Below are positions 54,182 through 62,610 of a stretch of 64,000 nt of DNA, in pieces. The notes beneath the pieces were generated by a model that was not told the origin of the DNA, did no database searches, and saw only the letters and a program-made list of their open reading frames with translations. A program made the translations under genes and the position numbers. Source of the stretch: Acetobacteraceae bacterium (GTDB lineage Bacteria > Pseudomonadota > Alphaproteobacteria > Acetobacterales > Acetobacteraceae). The stretch's first letter is position 1, and every line of letters begins with the position of its first letter. The DNA lies in the NCBI GenBank assembly GCA_947475245.1, contig CANJLW010000007.1, forward strand, positions 100,005 to 164,004, in the 5' to 3' direction.

Positions 54182-54487
54182 ATGAATTGGCGCTCATTAC
54201 TGCGGGTTCGCTTCTGCCTTCCGCTCGGCGCAGTGGCGTTGGTCGGTGTTTTCGCCCTCGGGCAAGGCCCTTCCGTGCAGCCGCAATCCGATGTCGGTGC
54301 CGTTTGGGTCTATTTCACCTCCCTCTGCGCCAAGGCGGGTGACGCCGGCGACTGCGCCGAAGTCAAGACGGAAACCCGTCCCTCCTTCGGCAGCCTCGAA
54401 GCCTGCTCGCTCCATCGCGATCAGGACCTTAGCAAGAACAGCAATCCCCGCCTGCTTGGGTCCTGTCTGCGCCAACGGGAAGCCTGA
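54182..54487 (+). CDS. Small secreted or membrane-anchored hypothetical protein with four cysteines in the mature part
   Basis: The 101-residue product starts with a basic then hydrophobic segment (residues 1-27, signal peptide or anchor), ending near A-L-G-Q-G. The mature part has four cysteines (L-C-A-K, D-C-A-E, A-C-S-L and S-C-L-R), which could form two disulfides in the periplasm. AGGGAGAC precedes the ATG at a good distance. No family was recognised. It follows the acidic small protein on the same strand. Confidence 0.65.
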   Translation: MNWRSLLRVRFCLPLGAVALVGVFALGQGPSVQPQSDVGAVWVYFTSLCAKAGDAGDCAEVKTETRPSFGSLEACSLHRDQDLSKNSNPRLLGSCLRQREA

Positions 54488-54494
54488 ACCGGCT

Positions 54495-55061
54495 TTACTG
54501 TTGCGGCAGGTTCAGTTCCCGCCGCATCACCTCCAGCCGGTCGTTACCGTCGCGCCGTCCGATGACCCAATTGTCGCGCAAACCGCCGCCCGCCGGGGCA
54601 GGCTGACCGCGCGAGACTTCAAACACCACCGTACGATTCTGGATGCGCCACACGCCGTCCTTGCGCAGCATGCGGTCCACGTAACGGCCCACCACCTCCG
54701 TCTCCACCGCCTGATCCGCGGCAATCGGCTTGCCGCGCAGGTAAGGCAGACGCGCATCGCCGGCTTCGGGCGAAATGCGTTGGTGCGTGATGAAATAGGC
54801 TTCCAGCAGCGCGCTATCGGGACCGTCGAACTCAATCACGATATTGCCGATCACATGCATCGACTGCTCAATGGTGGCGTGGCGCTTCACCAATCCCTCG
54901 ATAAACCCATCGATGCCGCCCTTGTAATTGCCGTGATCGTCGTAGGCATCGGTGTGATAGGCCGAACGGACGAGGTCCCAATTCTTGCGATCAACCCCGC
55001 GAACGTAGCGAAACAGGCAGTCCTGAATTTCCATCCGGTCCTGCAAACGTAGCGTATCCAT
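54495..55061 (-). CDS. NTF2-like (SnoaL) domain protein
   Basis: The 188-residue protein starts M-D-T-L-R-L-Q-D-R-M-E-I-Q-D-C-L-F-R-Y-V-R-G-V-D-R-K-N-W-D (written here as separate residues, not a run), the characteristic helix of the SnoaL-4 group, then Y-H-T-D-A-Y-D-D-H-G near 35-44 and H-V-I-G-N near 72-76. This fold includes ketosteroid isomerases, dehydratases and the small subunits of ring-hydroxylating dioxygenases. The ATG has GGGAGGGA upstream. It is divergent from the MFS exporter. Substrate unknown. Confidence 0.85.
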   Translation of the reverse strand: MDTLRLQDRMEIQDCLFRYVRGVDRKNWDLVRSAYHTDAYDDHGNYKGGIDGFIEGLVKRHATIEQSMHVIGNIVIEFDGPDSALLEAYFITHQRISPEAGDARLPYLRGKPIAADQAVETEVVGRYVDRMLRKDGVWRIQNRTVVFEVSRGQPAPAGGGLRDNWVIGRRDGNDRLEVMRRELNLPQQ

Positions 55062-55129
55062 TGAATTCCCTCCCGTGTTGCGGCGCGGCGCGCATGGCCG
55101 CACAGTGATGTCGAACATTGAGACATCCG

Positions 55130-56341
55130 ATGAGTTTATTGAATACCCCGCTGCTGCGCACGCGGGAGCATGCGCCATTCCTGCTGCTGGTCGCCCTGAC
55201 CGCTTGCGGGACGTTAGGCATGCACGTGATCATTCCCGCGCTGCCGGCGACGGCGCGGGCGATGGATATCTCCATTGCCACGGTGCAATTGACGATTACG
55301 CTGTACCTGATCGGTTTGTCGGCGGGGCAATTGCTCTACGGCCCGATATCGGACCGCTTCGGCCGCCGTCCCGTGCTGCTGGTGGGCATGACTCTGTTTA
55401 CCGTGGCGAGCGTCGTCGCCGCCTGCGCGCCGTCGCCGGAAATTCTGATCGGCGCGCGCATCATGCAATCCATCGGCGGCTGTGCCGGCCTGGTGCTGGG
55501 AAGGGCCGCCGTGCGCGATTCGGCGACACCCGAACGCGCGGCCGGTCAATTGGCGCTGTTGACCGTGGTTATGTCGATCGTGCCCGCGATAGCCCCCGCC
55601 ATCGGCGGCTTCGTCACTGCGTTCGTGCACTGGCGCGCGAGCTACGTATTGCTGGCCGCGATCGGCGCGGTGACCCTGATCATGACCGTTCTGATCCTGC
55701 CGGAAACCAATCACGCCCGCACTTCGGTCGCGACCGGCCGGCAGCTTTGGCGCGGATATGTCACCCTACTGCGGTCCGGCGTGTTTCGCGGCTATGCCTT
55801 TGGCGGGGCGCTGTCCACCACGTCGTTCTACGGCTTCATGGCAGCCGCGCCGTTTATTTTCGAGGATCATCTGCATCGTCCGACCCAGGAAGTCGGGCTG
55901 TACTACCTGATCCTGATGGCAGGCGTCGGCTTCGGCGGCTTTCTGGCCAATCGGATTTCCCGACGGGTAAACCTGCGCGGCGGACTACAGATTGCCAACG
56001 CGCTGACGGTGTGCGGCGCGACGATCTTCATGACGGCGGAACTGACGGGCTGGTTGAACGTACCGGTTGTCGTCGGTGCCATAACCCTTTTCATGGTGGG
56101 TGCCGGAATGGCGAGCCCCTTTGCCTTGGCCGGATCGATCAGCGCCAACCCCAGAACGATCGGCGCAGCCTCCGGGTTGTACGGTTTCATCCAGATGGGT
56201 TACGGCATGGTGTGCACGATCGTTGTGGAGTCCTGGGACCCCGGCTCGGTCTATCCGGTCGCCTGTATTCTCCTGGGGTCCTCCCTGGTCGGCATGGGCT
56301 TTATCGCGCTGACCGGGCGTTCGGCACCTGCCTTACGTTGA
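55130..56341 (+). CDS. Bcr/CflA-type MFS drug-efflux transporter
   Basis: The 403-residue product has 12 predicted helices with A-L-P-A-T-A-R in the first loop, G-Q-L-L-Y-G-P-I-S-D-R-F-G-R-R-P-V (motif A, near residues 62-78), R-I-M-Q-S-I-G-G near 108-115 and the antiporter motif C region with P-A-I-A-P-A-I-G-G. This is the Bcr/CflA group of proton-driven exporters. Several starts are possible; the ATG at 55130 directly precedes the first helix. It is divergent from the NTF2-like gene. Export substrate unknown. Confidence 0.88.
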   Translation: MSLLNTPLLRTREHAPFLLLVALTACGTLGMHVIIPALPATARAMDISIATVQLTITLYLIGLSAGQLLYGPISDRFGRRPVLLVGMTLFTVASVVAACAPSPEILIGARIMQSIGGCAGLVLGRAAVRDSATPERAAGQLALLTVVMSIVPAIAPAIGGFVTAFVHWRASYVLLAAIGAVTLIMTVLILPETNHARTSVATGRQLWRGYVTLLRSGVFRGYAFGGALSTTSFYGFMAAAPFIFEDHLHRPTQEVGLYYLILMAGVGFGGFLANRISRRVNLRGGLQIANALTVCGATIFMTAELTGWLNVPVVVGAITLFMVGAGMASPFALAGSISANPRTIGAASGLYGFIQMGYGMVCTIVVESWDPGSVYPVACILLGSSLVGMGFIALTGRSAPALR

Positions 56342-56417
56342 CAGCCGCTCGATGTGTTTCCAACCTTGGCAATCAGACGGTGCCCACACCGCCAGTCCTT
56401 ACAGAGGGAGCTCCGCC

Positions 56418-57308
56418 GTGACGTTATCCATCCGTGCCATCGATCCCGTATCTCGCCCGTTCTTCGGCGGCATCGTATCCGGCATCGACATTACCCAGCC
56501 GCTGACCCGCGAACAGGCAGCGGAGATCGAAAAGGGCATGGATTGTTATGGCGTCCTGGTCTTCAACGATCAGCGCCTGACCGATGAGACGCAAATGGCG
56601 TTCTCGCGCAATTTCGGTGAACTCGAACTTGCCACCAACAACCTGCGCGACAGCAAGACGCAACGGCTGGGCGCGCATATCGCCGACATTTCCAACCTCG
56701 ATAACGACAACAAGGTGCTCGCGCGTGAAAATCGCCGTCGCCTGTTCAGTCTCGGCACGCGGCTGTGGCACTCCGACAGTTCGTTCAAGGTCGTGCCCGC
56801 GAAATACTCGCTGCTGTCGGCGCGGATCATCCCCGACAAGGACGGCAACACCGAATTCGCCGACATGCGCGCCGCCTATGACGCTCTGGACGACGACACC
56901 AAGGCGGAGTGCGAGGGTCTGGTGTGCGAACACAGCCAACTCTTTTCCCGCGCGCAGATCGGTTTCGGCGATTTCACCGAGGAGGAGCGGGAGATGTTCG
57001 CCCCGGTACAACAGCGGCTGATCCGCCGCCACCCCTCGACCGGTCGCAAGTCGCTTTACCTTGCCTCTCACGCCGGCAGCATTCTCGGCTGGCCGATACC
57101 CGAGGCACGTGCCTTCCTGCGCGACCTGACGGAGCACGCGACGCAGCGCAAGTTCGTCTACGCCCACCAATGGAAGCAATTCGACCTGGTGGTGTGGGAC
57201 AATCAGGCGACCATGCACCGCTCGCGCCCGTTCGACGCGTCGCAGGTGCGCGACATGCACCGCACGACGGTTGCCGGGCTGCGTTCGACGATGGACGAGG
57301 CCGCTTAA
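56418..57308 (+). CDS. TauD/TfdA-family Fe(II)/2-oxoglutarate dioxygenase
   Basis: The 296-residue protein has the TfdA-type start (I-D-P-V-S-R-P-F-F-G-G-I-V-S-G-I-D), the iron ligands His118-Ser-Asp120 in L-W-H-S-D-S-S-F, and W-D-N-Q-A-T-M-H-R near residue 270. The distal His and Arg are in M-H-R-T-T-V-A-G. W-H-S-D-S-S-F is shared with 2,4-D dioxygenase-like and related herbicide or sulfonate oxygenases. The GTG at 56418 has AGGGAG upstream and begins the conserved region. It is convergent with pcaG, overlapping by four bases. Confidence 0.88.
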   Translation: MTLSIRAIDPVSRPFFGGIVSGIDITQPLTREQAAEIEKGMDCYGVLVFNDQRLTDETQMAFSRNFGELELATNNLRDSKTQRLGAHIADISNLDNDNKVLARENRRRLFSLGTRLWHSDSSFKVVPAKYSLLSARIIPDKDGNTEFADMRAAYDALDDDTKAECEGLVCEHSQLFSRAQIGFGDFTEEEREMFAPVQQRLIRRHPSTGRKSLYLASHAGSILGWPIPEARAFLRDLTEHATQRKFVYAHQWKQFDLVVWDNQATMHRSRPFDASQVRDMHRTTVAGLRSTMDEAA

Positions 57309-57892
57309 ACGTCGAAGAACACCGTCTCCCGCTCGCCCTGCATGTGGATGTCGAAGCGATAGGCGTCGCGGCCAAGCGGTATGGCGATCAGGGTGGAGCG
57401 GCGGTCGGTGGGGACGCGGTTCAAGACGGGGTCGGTCGCGTTGGCGGCCTCGTCTGGGAAATAGATGCGCGTGAAGGCATGCAGCAGCATGCCGCGCATC
57501 ATCACGATCACGTTCAGATGGGGCGCTTGCCCGTCGGCCGGCGCGCCGGGCTTGATTGTATCGAATATAAATCGGTTTCTCGGATCGATGCCGGTGCCGC
57601 AGCGTCCGAACCCGGTAAAGCCGCTGTTGCGCCCACGCGGATCGGCGGGATGGGCGTAGCGACCCAAGGCATCCGCCTGCCAGATTTCGATCAACGCGTC
57701 CGAAATCGGCGCGTCGGCGCCGTCGAACACCCGGCCCTCAATGCGCACGCGCAGCCCCTCCACATCGCCTGCCGCCATATCCGGGCCGGCGAGGCTGCGC
57801 AGCCCATGCTGATAGCCGTATTGTTCCGGAGTCAGCCCATACGCGAAATAAGGGCCCACGGTCTGCGAGGGTGTTTGCCGCGACTTCGCCAT
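57305..57892 (-). CDS. pcaG: Protocatechuate 3,4-dioxygenase, alpha subunit
   Basis: The 195-residue product has the intradiol-dioxygenase fold: Q-T-V-G-P-Y-F at residues 10-16, I-E-G-R-V-F-D-G, I-E-I-W-Q-A-D-A-L-G-R-Y, and F-D-T-I-K-P-G near 109-115. L-N-V-I-V-M-M-R-G-M replaces the iron-binding N-H-I-H region of the beta chain, as expected for the non-metal alpha subunit. With PcaH it opens protocatechuate to 3-carboxy-muconate. It starts three bases after pcaH and is last in the minus-strand operon. Confidence 0.94.
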   Translation of the reverse strand: MAKSRQTPSQTVGPYFAYGLTPEQYGYQHGLRSLAGPDMAAGDVEGLRVRIEGRVFDGADAPISDALIEIWQADALGRYAHPADPRGRNSGFTGFGRCGTGIDPRNRFIFDTIKPGAPADGQAPHLNVIVMMRGMLLHAFTRIYFPDEAANATDPVLNRVPTDRRSTLIAIPLGRDAYRFDIHMQGERETVFFDV

Positions 57893-57895
57893 CGA

Positions 57896-58600
57896 TCAGG
57901 CCTCCATCGGAGTTGCGTCGCGCCCACGCAGCACGATGTCGAACGCATAGCCCAGGGCGAACCCAGGCTGGGTGATGTCCAGCGAGAACCGTGAAACCAG
58001 CGACGATCGCGTCTGTTCCGGCGTCGCCAGAAAAATCGGATCCAGATCGAGCAGCGGATCGCCGGGAAAATACATCTGCGTCACCAACCGTGACAGAAAG
58101 CTGCCGCCGAACAGCGAGAAGTGGATGTGGTTGGGTCGCCATGCATTGTGGTGGTTCGGCCAGGGATAGGCACCAGGCTTGATCGTCATGAAGCGATAGT
58201 GTCCGTCGGCGTCGGTCACGCAGCGGCCACCGCCGAAGAAATTCGGATCGATCGGCGCATCGTGCTGATCGGTCTGGTGGATGTAGCGCCCGGCGGCATT
58301 GGCCTGCCAGATTTCCAACAGCGTATTCGGCACCCCTCGGCCGTTATCGTCCAACACCCGCCCGGCGACGATGATTCGTTCGCCCAACGGCTCTCCGTTA
58401 CGACGGCCGTTCCGCGTCAGATCGGCGTCGTGCGTGTCGACGCTGTCATGGCCGTACACCGGTCCGGTCAGTTCCGACAATGTTTGCGGGATCGGGATCA
58501 ACGGTTTGGTCGGGCCGCGCAACGTCGTCGATTTGTAGTCGGGCGCGATGTAGGCGGGCTGGCCGGACCAATCGCGCGGCGTGAAAGTCTCCGAGGTCAT
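57896..58600 (-). CDS. pcaH: Protocatechuate 3,4-dioxygenase, beta subunit
   Basis: The 234-residue iron-binding subunit has the four ligands with the spacing of the Pseudomonas enzyme: Tyr106 (G-R-Y-I-H), Tyr145 (G-A-Y-P-W), His158 and His160 (P-N-H-I-H-F). The Arg near T-D-A-D-G and the I-W-Q-A-N-A motif are also present. It catalyses intradiol ring cleavage of protocatechuate. The ATG at 58600 is preferred; one eight codons upstream is possible. It follows aroE by 27 bases and precedes pcaG by three. Confidence 0.95.
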   Translation of the reverse strand: MTSETFTPRDWSGQPAYIAPDYKSTTLRGPTKPLIPIPQTLSELTGPVYGHDSVDTHDADLTRNGRRNGEPLGERIIVAGRVLDDNGRGVPNTLLEIWQANAAGRYIHQTDQHDAPIDPNFFGGGRCVTDADGHYRFMTIKPGAYPWPNHHNAWRPNHIHFSLFGGSFLSRLVTQMYFPGDPLLDLDPIFLATPEQTRSSLVSRFSLDITQPGFALGYAFDIVLRGRDATPMEA

Positions 58601-58627
58601 ACGTTCCGGTCCGCCTCCATTCACGGG

Positions 58628-59494
58628 TTAAGCATCCCGCGCCGCGAGCGCCGCGGCGAAGGTTCGATGCATGCGTGCGACATCCGGCTGAATGCCGGTG
58701 AAAAGACGAAAAGCATCCACGCCTTGATACACGCACATACCGCCACCGGTCAGCGTGCGCGCGCCAATGGCGGCGGCGGACTTGATCAGTGCCGTCTCGA
58801 TAGGGCTGTAAATCACATCCGCCACCCAGTGACGGGCGCGCAAAGCCTCGATGGGAACCGGATCGCCGGGGATCCCCGTCATGCCCAGGGGAGTCGCGTT
58901 GACGACACCGTCGGCATGGCCGATTTCGTCACGCAGGTCGCCCGCCGCTCGGCAGCGATCGGCCCCGTAGTGCAGCGTTACGTCGGCGATAAGCGCCTCG
59001 GCGCGCGCGGTATTGGTATCGTGCACGACCAAGGTCGCCAGCCCCAGGTCCATCAGCGCAAAGGCGACCGCGCTGCCTGCCCCGCCGGCGCCAAGGAGCA
59101 CCGCGCTTTTTCCCTCGGCCGCGGCGCGCCCCAACCCATCCTCGAAGTTCAAACGAAACCCGCTGCTGTCGGTATTATAGCCCATCGTCCGCCCGGTGTC
59201 GGAGATCACGACGGTATTGACGGCGCCGATCCGGCCCGCTTCCGGGGATAATGCGTCCAGCAGCGGGATGATGTCCTGCTTGAACGGGAATGTGACGTTC
59301 ACCCCCGCGAACCCGGCGGTCTTCACCGCGTCCAACAGCCCCGCCAGCGTGCGCCCCGGCAGGCGATCGACATCCATCAGATGGTAATGACCCACGATGC
59401 CCGCCGCCGCGAAAGCGTCGATGTGCAATGCGGGTGCCAGCGACTTCATGATGTTGGCGCCCAAAAGGCCCAACAGTGCCTGACGGTTGATCAT
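58628..59494 (-). CDS. aroE: Shikimate/quinate dehydrogenase
   Basis: The 288-residue product has the AroE fold: I-M-K-S-L-A-P at residues 15-21, V-N-V-T-F-P-F-K with catalytic Lys72, Y-N-T-D-S with Asp109, and the nucleotide loop G-A-G-G-A-G near 136-141. T-P-L-G-M occurs near residue 201. A longer N-terminus and H-D-T-N in place of the NADP-type N-R-T suggest an NAD-linked quinate/shikimate dehydrogenase of the catabolic group rather than the biosynthetic enzyme. Position directly before pcaH supports quinate/shikimate breakdown toward protocatechuate. A dehydroshikimate dehydratase was not seen nearby. Confidence 0.88.
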   Translation of the reverse strand: MINRQALLGLLGANIMKSLAPALHIDAFAAAGIVGHYHLMDVDRLPGRTLAGLLDAVKTAGFAGVNVTFPFKQDIIPLLDALSPEAGRIGAVNTVVISDTGRTMGYNTDSSGFRLNFEDGLGRAAAEGKSAVLLGAGGAGSAVAFALMDLGLATLVVHDTNTARAEALIADVTLHYGADRCRAAGDLRDEIGHADGVVNATPLGMTGIPGDPVPIEALRARHWVADVIYSPIETALIKSAAAIGARTLTGGGMCVYQGVDAFRLFTGIQPDVARMHRTFAAALAARDA

Positions 59495-59512
59495 CCCGCG
59501 TCCACCCTTTGC

Positions 59513-60640
59513 CTAGAACCCGCCGTCGCGCCGCAGGGCATCGACCTCCGCCTGGGTGAACCCCCAGCCTGTCAGTCCGGTTTCGTTATGCGCGCCGATG
59601 CGCGGATCCAGCGCCTGGATTTCCCCCGGGGTCCGCGAAAATCGCGGTGCCGGCGCGGGTTGCAGCACGCCGTCCACCGTCACGAACGTACCACGCGCGA
59701 TATGATGCGGGTGCGACGGCGCGTCCGTCAGGCTGAGCACGCCGGCAAAACAGGCGTCGCTGCCCTCCATCAATGCCATCCATTCCGACTGAGTCCGGGT
59801 CAGGAATGTGGCTTCAAGCCGAGCGCGGAGCGCCGGCCAATGGGCGGGATCGCGTTGGTGCTTATGTGGGAAGTCGGCAATCTCCAGCTTTTCCATCAGC
59901 AACGCGAAAAACTGCGGCTCGATCGAACCGACGGCGATCCAGCGTCCGTCCTTACAGGCGTAGACCCCGTAGTACGGTGCGCCGCCGTCCACCCCGTTGG
60001 CGGCGCGTCGATCGTTCCAGCGCCCGCCCGCCATGTGGCCGTAAAACGCGGCCATCAGCGACGCCGCGCCGTCACTCATGGCGGCATCGACGACCTGGCC
60101 CTCTCCCGTTGCGCGCGCATGCAGCAGCGCGGCGAGCATGCCGACGGCGAGATACAATGCCCCACCGCCGAAATCGCCCACCAGGTTCAACGGCGGCACC
60201 GGCCGTTCGGCAGTCCCGATCGCATGAAGAGCGCCGGTGATCGCGATATAATTGATGTCGTGGCCGGCGGACTGCGCCAGCGGACCATCCTGGCCCCATC
60301 CTGTCATGCGGCCGTAAACCAGCCGGGGATTACGCGCCAAGGCGACGTCCGGCCCCAGGCCCAGACGTTCCATCACCCCCGGACGAAACCCCTCGTACAA
60401 CGCGTCGGCGGTCTCCATCAGACGCAGACAGGCCTCCCGCGCCGCCGGCTGCTTCAGGTCGAGCGCGACCGACTTGCGACCGCGCCGCGTGACGTGAGTC
60501 TTTTCACCGCGATCGCCGCCCTTGCGGTCGATGCGCAAGACGTCCGCGCCCATGTCCGATAACAACATGCCGCAGAACGGCCCCGGCCCGATGCCGGAGA
60601 ATTCCAGGATTTTCACGCCGTTCAGCGGTCCAGACGCCAT
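59513..60640 (-). CDS. Alpha-methylacyl-CoA racemase-type CaiB/BaiF family protein
   Basis: The 375-residue protein is a class III CoA-transferase-fold enzyme that keeps the racemase residues: His127 in A-G-H-D-I-N-Y, Asp156 in V-G-D-F-G-G-G, and the Glu in G-S-I-E-P-Q-F-F. These match the His126/Asp156/Glu241 set of the mycobacterial racemase, so epimerisation of 2-methylacyl-CoA is more likely than CoA transfer. It is the first gene of an operon with aroE, pcaH and pcaG (18 bases before aroE). Start at 60640 with AGGGGAACGA upstream. Confidence 0.9.
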   Translation of the reverse strand: MASGPLNGVKILEFSGIGPGPFCGMLLSDMGADVLRIDRKGGDRGEKTHVTRRGRKSVALDLKQPAAREACLRLMETADALYEGFRPGVMERLGLGPDVALARNPRLVYGRMTGWGQDGPLAQSAGHDINYIAITGALHAIGTAERPVPPLNLVGDFGGGALYLAVGMLAALLHARATGEGQVVDAAMSDGAASLMAAFYGHMAGGRWNDRRAANGVDGGAPYYGVYACKDGRWIAVGSIEPQFFALLMEKLEIADFPHKHQRDPAHWPALRARLEATFLTRTQSEWMALMEGSDACFAGVLSLTDAPSHPHHIARGTFVTVDGVLQPAPAPRFSRTPGEIQALDPRIGAHNETGLTGWGFTQAEVDALRRDGGF

Positions 60641-60790
60641 GACTCTTCGTTCCCCTTGCCCGTTTCCCTGCCGCAGTTTGCCCGCTCGTCCGGAATTGGG
60701 GAAGCAGTGGGGCCGGGAGCAAAGCCCAAGGATGGACGCACCGCGTCTGATTTGAGAGAGTGCGCGCAAGCACCAGGGGAGAACGGCGCG

Positions 60791-61243
60791 ATGCTGGAAA
60801 CACGAGAGGGCGGCTGCCATTGCGGTCGTGTAAGATTCCGCGCGAAAGTCGATCTCGACCTGCTGTCACAGTGCAGTTGCTCGATCTGCACCAAGAAGGG
60901 CATCCTGCACTTACCCATCTTCCCGGCGGATTTCGAGCTGTTGCGCGGCAAGGCCGCGCTGACGGTGCATACATTTGAAACCGGGGTGGCGCAGCACCCG
61001 TTCTGCGCCCATTGCGGCATGCACCCGTTCTATATTCCGCGCTCGCAACCGGACAAAGTGACGGTGAACGCGCGCTGTCTTGACGACATCGACGGCCCCG
61101 CGCTGAAGCCGACCCGGTTTTTCGACGGCAAGCATTGGCAGGACGCGCAGAACAACCGCATCGCTGGCGGCGGCCATGTCTCGCCGCCGGGATGGCAGGG
61201 CGCGACGACGCTGCAATCCATCCTCGACCGCGCGCCGGCATAA
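60791..61243 (+). CDS. GFA family protein (glutathione-dependent formaldehyde-activating/CENP-V fold)
   Basis: The 150-residue protein has the zinc cysteines C-H-C near residues 9-11, C-S-C-S-I-C near 28-33 and C-A-H-C near 80-83. Inserted I-L-H-L-P and F-E-T-G-V-A-Q-H segments fit the GFA fold. The family was named for a formaldehyde-glutathione condensing enzyme, but many members have other roles. AGGGGAGAAC precedes the ATG. The CoA-transferase gene follows after 41 bases on the same strand. Confidence 0.9.
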   Translation: MLETREGGCHCGRVRFRAKVDLDLLSQCSCSICTKKGILHLPIFPADFELLRGKAALTVHTFETGVAQHPFCAHCGMHPFYIPRSQPDKVTVNARCLDDIDGPALKPTRFFDGKHWQDAQNNRIAGGGHVSPPGWQGATTLQSILDRAPA

Positions 61244-61284
61244 GCCCACTCGAAGAAGGCCGCCGGATAGAGAAGGAAAACCCG

Positions 61285-62610
61285 ATGTCCCCGCCCCGCG
61301 CACTCGATAACATTCGCGTCGTCGACTTCAGTTGGGTCCGCGCCGGCCCCTGGGCCACGCGGTGGCTGGGCGCGCTGGGTGCCGAGATCATCAAGATCGA
61401 ATGGCCGGAAACCGAACGTGGCCGCCTGCCCAGTTCGACGACCCCGCCGGGGATGGATGTCAATCTGAACACATCGGGCAACTTCAACGACACCAACGTC
61501 AACAAGAAGAGCCTGACCCTGAACGTGCGGAGCGCCAAGGGGCTGGAGATCGTCAAGCGGTTGATCGCGATCTCCGACATCGTGATCGAGAATTTCAGCT
61601 CCCGCGTCCTGCAAAACTGGGGGCTGGGCTATGACGAACTGTGCCGGATCAAGCCGGATATCGTTTATGTCTCGATGTCAGGATATGGCCATACCGGTCG
61701 TAACCACACCTATACGACGTTCGGCCCGGTCGCCCAGGCCGCATCGGGGTTGACGCATTTGTCCGGCCTGCCGGATCGCCCGCCCGCGGGTTGGGGCTGG
61801 TCCTATATGGACGACACCGGCGGCATGTATGGGGCGATGTGTGCGTTGACCGGACTGTATCACCGCAACATGACGGGCAAGGGGCAGCACATCGATCAGG
61901 CGCAGATGATCTCCAGCGTGCCGCTGAATGGCCCGTCCTTGCTCGACTTCACCGTCAACGGACGCGGCGCGACGCGGCCGGGTTTCCCACCCGGCAACCG
62001 CGCGCATTGGCCGGGCACGCCGCTGCTTCATAACTATCGCGGCCCGATCGTCGCGCCGCACAACGCGTATCGCACCGCGCCCGGCGGCTATAACGATTGG
62101 TGCGTCATCGTCTGCCACACCGACGACGAATGGTGCCGGCTGGTGCGGGCGATGGGCGCGCCGGCCTGGGCGAACGCGGAGAAATTCGCCACGACCGAGG
62201 GACGTCTGGCACACCAGGAGGAACTCGACGCGCACCTCGAATCCTGGACGATGACGCTGGACAAATACGCGGTGACGGAGCGCTGTCAGGCGGAAAGCGT
62301 GCGCGCGATGCCCGTGCAAAGCGCGGAAGACAGGGTAGAGAACGATCCGCAATTGCGTCATCGCGGCATGTACCAACCTTTGGCGCATCCGGCGCTGGGC
62401 ACTCACAAGGTGCAGAACGCCCCCTTCACCCTGTCGGAAACGCCGGTGTTCAACCATCGATCCAGCCCCCTGATCGGCGAGCACACGCGCGACATCGTCG
62501 AGGGTTTGCTGGGTTACAGCCACGACGATCTGCGGGCGGGCTACGCGGACGGCACGTTCTGGCCGACAAAACGACCAAAATTTCCCTACCAGGAGGAGAT
62601 GCTGGCATGA
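61285..62610 (+). CDS. Class III CoA-transferase (CaiB/BaiF), subunit with catalytic Asp
   Basis: The 441-residue product has the family opening V-V-D-F-S-W-V-R-A-G-P-W near residues 12-23, L-G-A-E-I-I-K-I-E, N-K-K-S-L-T-L-N, and S-Y-M-D-D-T-G-G-M-Y with Asp176 or Asp177 in the position of the formyl-CoA transferase nucleophile. Further markers are G-K-G-Q-H-I-D-Q and P-L-I-G-E-H-T. It should move CoA between carboxylic acids. GAAGGAAAA precedes the ATG. Its stop overlaps the start of a second CoA-transferase gene (ATGA), suggesting a two-subunit enzyme. Confidence 0.92.
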   Translation: MSPPRALDNIRVVDFSWVRAGPWATRWLGALGAEIIKIEWPETERGRLPSSTTPPGMDVNLNTSGNFNDTNVNKKSLTLNVRSAKGLEIVKRLIAISDIVIENFSSRVLQNWGLGYDELCRIKPDIVYVSMSGYGHTGRNHTYTTFGPVAQAASGLTHLSGLPDRPPAGWGWSYMDDTGGMYGAMCALTGLYHRNMTGKGQHIDQAQMISSVPLNGPSLLDFTVNGRGATRPGFPPGNRAHWPGTPLLHNYRGPIVAPHNAYRTAPGGYNDWCVIVCHTDDEWCRLVRAMGAPAWANAEKFATTEGRLAHQEELDAHLESWTMTLDKYAVTERCQAESVRAMPVQSAEDRVENDPQLRHRGMYQPLAHPALGTHKVQNAPFTLSETPVFNHRSSPLIGEHTRDIVEGLLGYSHDDLRAGYADGTFWPTKRPKFPYQEEMLA

